From assembly GCA_007130345.1 (NCBI GenBank), contig SLSP01000546.1, forward strand, positions 1 to 9,280: a stretch of DNA of 9,280 nucleotides, given 5' to 3'. A program made the position numbers and the translations under genes. This document shows, one piece after another, positions 6,702 to 9,280 of this stretch. Numbering within the stretch: position 1 is the first letter of the stretch; each line of letters opens with the position of its first letter. The notes under the pieces were generated by a model that saw nothing but the letters and a program-made list of their open reading frames with translations, did no database searches and was not told the DNA's origin. The DNA is from Thermoflexales bacterium. GTDB lineage: Bacteria; Chloroflexota; Anaerolineae; B4-G1; SLSP01.

Positions 6702-7844
6702 TCACCGCCAATAATGGCGTAGTTTACTCCGGTGATTGGGATGGCGCAGTTTGCGCAGGGCCTTGCGCTCGATCTGCCGCACGCGCTCGCGGCTCACGCC
6801 CAAGTCCTCGCCGATTTCCTTGAGCGTGTGCTTGCGATAACCGTCCAGGCCAAAGTGCATATTCAAGACCTGGATTTCGCGCGGCGAGAGCACCTCGGCG
6901 ATCACCTCGCGCAGGTCTTCCCGGATGATCTGGCGCTCCACAGATTGCGCGGTAGAAGGTGCCGTATCATCCTCGATAAAGCTGCCCAACTCGCTGTCGG
7001 CCTCTTCGCCCACAGGCGCATTGAGCGAGAGCGGCTGCTGCGCCACCTGGAGCAGACGCCGCACCCGGCGCACATCGCTGATGCCCATCTCCTGGGCGAC
7101 CTCTTCGGGCGTAGCCGGGCGATCTAGCTGGCGTTCCAGCGTCTGGGCAACGCGGCGATAGCGGCGCAGGCGGTCGCGGATGTGAGCCGGCAACCGGATG
7201 GTATGCCCATGCCGCGTCAAGGTCCGCGTGATGGATTGGCGAATCCACCAGGTGGCGTAGGTGCTGAATTTGTTACCCAACGTGTAGTCAAATCGATCCA
7301 CAGCCTTGATGAGGCCCAAGTTCCCCGCCTGGATGAGATCGAGGAAGGGCAGGCCATAGTTGCGATAGCGTTTCGCCACGCTGATGACCAGCCGGGTATT
7401 GGCCTCGATGAAGCGCCGGCGGGCCTCCTCGCCCGCGACGACTTGCGCCTGTAGCGCGTGGCGCTCACTTTCGAGGGTGTCCGGGGCCGCCAGCCGGGCC
7501 TGCGCCTCGCGGGCTTGCTCGATCTGCCGGGCCAGTTGCACCTCCTCTTCGGGGGTCAGAAGCGGGGTGTGACTCGTCGCCCCCAGATACAGCGTCAGCG
7601 GGTCATCAGCGCGCGCCTGACCTGGCAAATCTACGGTATCTACCGCGTCATCCGCGGCCTCGTCCGCGTCACCATACTCATCGGCCATGTACTCGAACAG
7701 GTCTTCCAGAGATAGCAACGCATCATCCGCGTCCTCGTCCGCCGCGATCTCGGCATCTTCTTCCACGAGAATATCCAGAATATCCTCTAGCTCCAGGTAT
7801 TCGGTAGATTGCGCGTCCCCCCACGATTCTCCCTCAGTTTCCAT
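6702..7844 (-). CDS. sigA: RNA polymerase sigma-70 factor, SigA/RpoD type (group 1 or 2)
   Basis: 380 residues, typical of compact SigA proteins. Residues 1-78 are strongly acidic (region 1.1-like or lineage-specific). Region 1.2 begins at DPLTLYLGAT (81-90) and continues through LLTPEEEVQLARQIE. Region 2 (about 144-214) has the core-binding and promoter-melting signature NLGLIKAVDRFDYTLGNKFSTYATWWIRQSITR, so -10 recognition by TATAAT-like boxes is expected. Region 3 follows (about 218-275), then the 3.2 finger (about 273-293, rich in acids). Region 4 (310-372) ends with the -35-binding helix-turn-helix TLKEIGEDLGVSRERVRQIERKALRKLRHP. It is the housekeeping sigma or a close group 2 paralogue; RLPAHIRD in region 3 is found in both. 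The start has GGGAG about 7 nt upstream. It lies 24 nt downstream of the HPF gene, and the stop is followed almost at once by the heptad array. Confidence 0.95.
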   Translation of the reverse strand: METEGESWGDAQSTEYLELEDILDILVEEDAEIAADEDADDALLSLEDLFEYMADEYGDADEAADDAVDTVDLPGQARADDPLTLYLGATSHTPLLTPEEEVQLARQIEQAREAQARLAAPDTLESERHALQAQVVAGEEARRRFIEANTRLVISVAKRYRNYGLPFLDLIQAGNLGLIKAVDRFDYTLGNKFSTYATWWIRQSITRTLTRHGHTIRLPAHIRDRLRRYRRVAQTLERQLDRPATPEEVAQEMGISDVRRVRRLLQVAQQPLSLNAPVGEEADSELGSFIEDDTAPSTAQSVERQIIREDLREVIAEVLSPREIQVLNMHFGLDGYRKHTLKEIGEDLGVSRERVRQIERKALRKLRHPNHRSKLRHYWR

Positions 7845-7868
7845 ACGCCGCTCCCTGTGCTATGTGAT

Positions 7869-8186
7869 TCAGGGTTGCTTCCACGTCTCGCGCAACTTGT
7901 CGCGCTGTGAGCGCACCTGCTGCTCGACAACGCTCAGGGCACGGTTCAACGCCGCGCCCACATCTCCCGCCTTCTCCACGCCCACGATATTATTGGGGCG
8001 AATATATACCACAACCCGCGCGCGGTACTGATGGGGCGTGTTGCTTTGGGTCAATTCCTCCAGGGCGACTGCCGCTCCCACAATGTCGGTATGCCCTTCT
8101 GCCAACGCCTCCAGACGGCGCTCGGCTTCTTGATATAGAGGCGCGTCTGCTGCCTGCGTGTGATTTTGGAATTCAAAGTCTTCCAT
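7869..8186 (-). CDS. HPF/RaiA family ribosome hibernation factor (short form)
   Basis: 105 residues, the size of short HPF/RaiA proteins, without the C-terminal dimerisation domain of long HPF. The order of elements fits the family: an early helix YQEAERRLEALAEGHTDIVGAAVALEEL, strands RARVVVYIRPNNIVGVEKAGDV, and the last helix GAALNRALSVVEQQVRSQRDKL, which matches the family's conserved end. These proteins bind the small ribosomal subunit in the decoding region and silence ribosomes during starvation. The N-terminal strand is atypical (FEFQNHTQAADAP), so this is a divergent member and the exact role is inferred. GGAGG lies about 6 nt upstream of the ATG. It is followed 24 nt later by the sigma factor gene, so the two are probably on one mRNA. 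Confidence 0.78.
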   Translation of the reverse strand: MEDFEFQNHTQAADAPLYQEAERRLEALAEGHTDIVGAAVALEELTQSNTPHQYRARVVVYIRPNNIVGVEKAGDVGAALNRALSVVEQQVRSQRDKLRETWKQP

Positions 8187-8208
8187 GCTGTACCTCCCAG
8201 AAACTAGC

Positions 8209-8247
8209 GGTGGCTTTCCTTAAAAATAAGTGCCGGGGAACGCCACC
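8209..8247 (-). other. Possible leader hairpin upstream of the HPF gene
   Basis: In the 74-nt gap between the zinc finger gene and the HPF gene, GGTGGC (8209-8214) and GCCACC (8242-8247) are inverted copies enclosing 27 nt with an AT-rich patch. A 6-bp stem upstream of the ribosome binding site could affect translation or mRNA processing, but a stem this short may be chance. Confidence 0.25.
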
Positions 8248-8260
8248 CATTCAATACTCG

Positions 8261-8575
8261 TTACTCCTGCTTGCGCGCGCAGATCACGCACAATCGTGTG
8301 TCGGGCAATGCCGCCAACCGGTCGGGATGAATGCTCTCGCCGCAGCCCTCACACATGCCATACGTGCCCAGCTCCAGACGGGACAGCGCGTCGCGTAATT
8401 CTGCCGCGTGGGCCTGCAAGCGTTCTAACATCGCCTGATCCAGTTCCCACTGGGTGACGGCCGGATCGCCCTGGCCCATGCCGTAATTAGGCTTGATCTC
8501 CAGGGATGTTTCTAATGTGGCGATTTGCTGTTCTAATTCTCTCAACTCGCGCTGTAATTTATGTTGTTGCTCCAA
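8261..8575 (-). CDS. TraR/DksA family C4 zinc finger protein
   Basis: 104 residues. The N-terminal half is helical and charged (QRELRELEQQIATLETSLE, then WELDQAMLERLQAHAAELRDALSRLELGTYGMCE), consistent with the coiled coil of DksA/TraR proteins. The zinc finger is C75-x2-C78-x17-C96-x2-C99 in CEGCGESIHPDRLAALPDTRLCVIC, a standard prokaryotic DksA/TraR finger. DksA proper works with ppGpp in the secondary channel of RNA polymerase. This protein is shorter, closer to TraR or YteA size, and I do not see the paired aspartates of a DksA coiled-coil tip, so RNA polymerase regulation is inferred from family only. The start is TTG at 8575: AGGAGG lies 8 nt upstream (8584-8589), and the next in-frame ATG would remove 32 residues. 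Its neighbours (zinc ribbon before, HPF and sigma after) fit a growth-control operon. Confidence 0.88.
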   Translation of the reverse strand: MEQQHKLQRELRELEQQIATLETSLEIKPNYGMGQGDPAVTQWELDQAMLERLQAHAAELRDALSRLELGTYGMCEGCGESIHPDRLAALPDTRLCVICARKQE

Positions 8576-8634
8576 GCTGTGTGCCTCCTAATGCAAATGG
8601 CGGATGGCCGCCGGAAAACGTCACGCCCCCCGCC

Positions 8635-8877
8635 TCAATCCGCGAATAACACATCGGGGAGTGTGCCGAGGTCTTCACACTTCTCCAAGACCTGTAAGTT
8701 GTATACCTCGGTATAACCGCATTGGGTACACGAGACAAAGGCAAAGCGATGCGCCTGAATATCCAACCAGCGCGATATCCCCGCGCCAGAGAGCGACAGA
8801 CGCTCAACCTTAGCCCCGCGATTCCGGCAACGGACACAGGAAAATCCCTCGGAGAGCCTCTGATTGATTTCTGACAT
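8635..8877 (-). CDS. Small zinc ribbon protein (DUF2082-type, predicted nucleic-acid binding)
   Basis: 80 residues. Two CxxC knuckles, C14/C17 (FSCVRCRNR) and C50/C53 (SCTQCGYTEVY), are separated by 32 residues, with ...ISRWLDIQAHRFAFVSC between. This is the pattern of the DUF2082/COG3478 zinc ribbon proteins, annotated elsewhere as predicted nucleic-acid binding with no proven function. The start is the ATG at 8877, with an AGGTGA-like site 5 nt upstream; the TTG at 8880 directly before it is less likely. It is first in the block with the TraR/DksA-type, HPF and sigma factor genes, 59 nt upstream of the zinc finger gene. Confidence 0.8.
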   Translation of the reverse strand: MSEINQRLSEGFSCVRCRNRGAKVERLSLSGAGISRWLDIQAHRFAFVSCTQCGYTEVYNLQVLEKCEDLGTLPDVLFAD

Positions 8878-8934
8878 CAATTCACCTGCTCAGTTTGTAT
8901 GGCTCGTGATATTTCGGGAGGGGATTCGGCAACC

Positions 8935-9079
8935 GGCGCGGATAGCGCGCGCCACCGGGGCAGAAGACCAGATATAACTGATCGGTTTTATGAGTATGCT
9001 CCAAGCCCCCGTCCCCGGGGGCGGCAAGACCGATTGATTCGCTTGAGCCGTCCCCGAGACGGGGACTTCGAGCTATTTT
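8935..9079 (+). ncRNA. Candidate structured plus-strand RNA (three GC-rich hairpins ending in a T-run)
   Basis: Hairpin 1 pairs GGCGCG (8935-8940) with CGCGCC (8948-8953). Hairpin 2 has an outer stem 8981-8989 with 9026-9034 and an inner 7-bp stem GCCCCCG (9005-9011) with CGGGGGC (9016-9022). Hairpin 3 pairs 9041-9047 with 9067-9073 and GTCCCCG (9050-9056) with CGGGGAC (9060-9066), followed by TATTTTT. Three positions in the stems are G-U pairs on the plus strand but A-C mismatches on the minus strand, which favours plus-strand RNA. The only upstream promoter candidate I see (CTGACA at 8871, TTGTAT at 8895, 18-bp gap) is weak. The alternative is that the region is the leader of the minus-strand zinc ribbon operon. 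Confidence 0.35.
9041..9079 (+). terminator. Terminator-like hairpin on the plus strand
   Basis: A two-part stem (9041-9047/9067-9073, then 9050-9056/9060-9066 with a 2-nt bulge and an AGA loop) is followed directly by TATTTTT. This has the form of an intrinsic terminator for plus-strand transcripts. No plus-strand gene lies upstream in the window, so it would end either a small RNA or antisense transcription. Confidence 0.45.
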
Positions 9080-9111
9080 TGAGCGGGTTGCTCACAAAAC
9101 TGAAGCGTTAC

Positions 9112-9179
9112 AACCGGACTATCCCAGGCGGAAGTTGACGCTGCCCATGACTTGCGCGTACACCTATGATAGTCCGGTT
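9112..9179. repeat. 12-bp perfect inverted repeat
   Basis: AACCGGACTATC (9112-9123) and GATAGTCCGGTT (9168-9179) are exact inverted copies separated by 44 bp. The right arm overlaps the -10 box and spacer of the candidate minus-strand promoter, and the left arm lies about 40 bp downstream of its predicted start. That suits a pair of regulator binding sites, or a hairpin in a longer transcript. Confidence 0.65.
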
Positions 9180-9194
9180 TCGATTTTCAGGCAA
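9166..9194 (-). promoter_or_regulatory. Sigma-70 promoter for the zinc ribbon-DksA-like-HPF-sigma operon
   Basis: On the minus strand TTGCCT (-35, 9189-9194) is followed after exactly 17 bp by TATCAT (-10, 9166-9171), matching consensus at 4 and 5 of 6 positions. Transcription would start near 9159, giving a leader of about 280 nt before the ATG at 8877. This is the best promoter match seen in the window. Confidence 0.55.
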
Positions 9195-9213
9195 CTGCCC
9201 GCTTTCTTTCACG

Positions 9214-9219
9214 TATAAT
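9214..9219 (+). promoter_or_regulatory. Consensus -10 box for the divergent plus-strand gene
   Basis: TATAAT matches the -10 consensus perfectly. At 17-bp spacing the -35 position (9191-9196) reads GCAACT, which is poor and overlaps the -35 of the minus-strand promoter, so the two divergent promoters may compete or this one may need an activator. The expected start is near 9226, inside the palindromic operator. Confidence 0.55.
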
Positions 9220-9235
9220 GTTACCGAAGTAACAT
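9218..9235. promoter_or_regulatory. 18-bp palindromic operator overlapping the plus-strand -10 box
   Basis: ATGTTACCGAAGTAACAT has perfect 7-bp arms (ATGTTAC/GTAACAT) around CGAA. It overlaps the -10 box and predicted start, the usual place for a repressor. The outer ATGTTA...TAACAT half-sites resemble operators of some LacI-family sugar regulators such as GntR of E. coli; the family assignment is an inference. Confidence 0.6.
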
Positions 9236-9249
9236 GGTGATTCCAAATG

Positions 9250-9263
9250 ATAATGTTACCGAA
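9250..9263 (+). promoter_or_regulatory. Second partial operator copy (14-bp direct repeat)
   Basis: ATAATGTTACCGAA at 9250-9263 exactly repeats 9215-9228, 35 bp away. Only the left half of the palindrome is kept here; the right half is replaced by the ribosome binding site region (AGGAGA at 9265-9270). It may be an auxiliary site for the same regulator, or a local duplication. Confidence 0.6.
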
Positions 9264-9274
9264 CAGGAGACACT

Positions 9275-9280
9275 ATGCCC
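9275..9280 (+). CDS. Start of a plus-strand gene running off the window (partial)
   Basis: Only ATG CCC is visible, but AGGAGA lies 4 nt upstream (9265-9270), with a consensus -10 box and a palindromic operator just before it. The product cannot be named. The operator style suggests a regulated gene, possibly a regulator that controls itself or a sugar-related gene, but that is a guess. Confidence 0.6.

Noticed and set aside
8599..8612. GGCGG/CCGCC hairpin between the zinc ribbon and DksA-like genes
   Set aside because: Only a 5-bp stem with no T-run on the minus strand; too short to call a terminator.
8899..9138. 79-residue plus-strand open frame in the divergent region
   Set aside because: It has no ribosome binding site, an Arg/Asp-rich composition caused by the GC-rich hairpins, and runs through strong stem-loops; the structure explains the sequence better than coding does.

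Overview
The window looks like chromosomal DNA of a fairly GC-rich, free-living bacterium. The gene set (CarD, a compact SigA-type sigma factor with an acidic N-terminus, FtsH, L-lactate dehydrogenase, a short hibernation factor, a DUF2082-type zinc ribbon) and the protein style suggest a Chloroflexota lineage such as Anaerolineae or a relative. That placement is an inference from gene content, not from a marker alignment. There are no rRNA or tRNA genes, CRISPR arrays, transposases or phage genes.

All ten complete genes lie on the minus strand, so transcription runs from high to low coordinates. The first block (8877 down to 6702) is zinc ribbon protein, TraR/DksA-type C4 zinc finger protein, HPF/RaiA-type ribosome hibernation factor, and sigma-70 factor. 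Next is a 241-bp gap (6461-6701) holding two inverted arrays of a 7-bp tandem repeat. The second block is L-lactate dehydrogenase, CarD and FtsH (6460 down to 3011); the ftsH start overlaps the carD end by 17 bp. After a 233-bp AT-rich gap with two related palindromes and a candidate promoter comes the third block: a multi-pass membrane protein with an in-frame repeat, a diacylglycerol-kinase-family lipid kinase, and a NYN nuclease with an OST-HTH/LOTUS-like tail (2777 down to 13).

The right end (8878-9274) is a divergent intergenic region of about 400 bp. It holds a good minus-strand promoter for the first block, a plus-strand -10 box overlapped by an 18-bp palindromic operator, a partial second operator copy, a 12-bp perfect inverted repeat, and the first two codons of a plus-strand gene that leaves the window. 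It also has three GC-rich hairpins. Their G-U wobbles and a trailing T-run suit a plus-strand RNA better than a minus-strand leader, making this a candidate small RNA or antisense terminator.

Functionally, the first two blocks bring together proteins that act on RNA polymerase (sigma factor, CarD, possibly the DksA-like protein), the ribosome (HPF) and membrane protein quality control (FtsH), with one fermentation enzyme among them. This looks like a housekeeping and stress-adjustment neighbourhood. I see no clear new defence or mobile system. The best undescribed candidates are the inverted heptad arrays and the structured divergent region at the right end.
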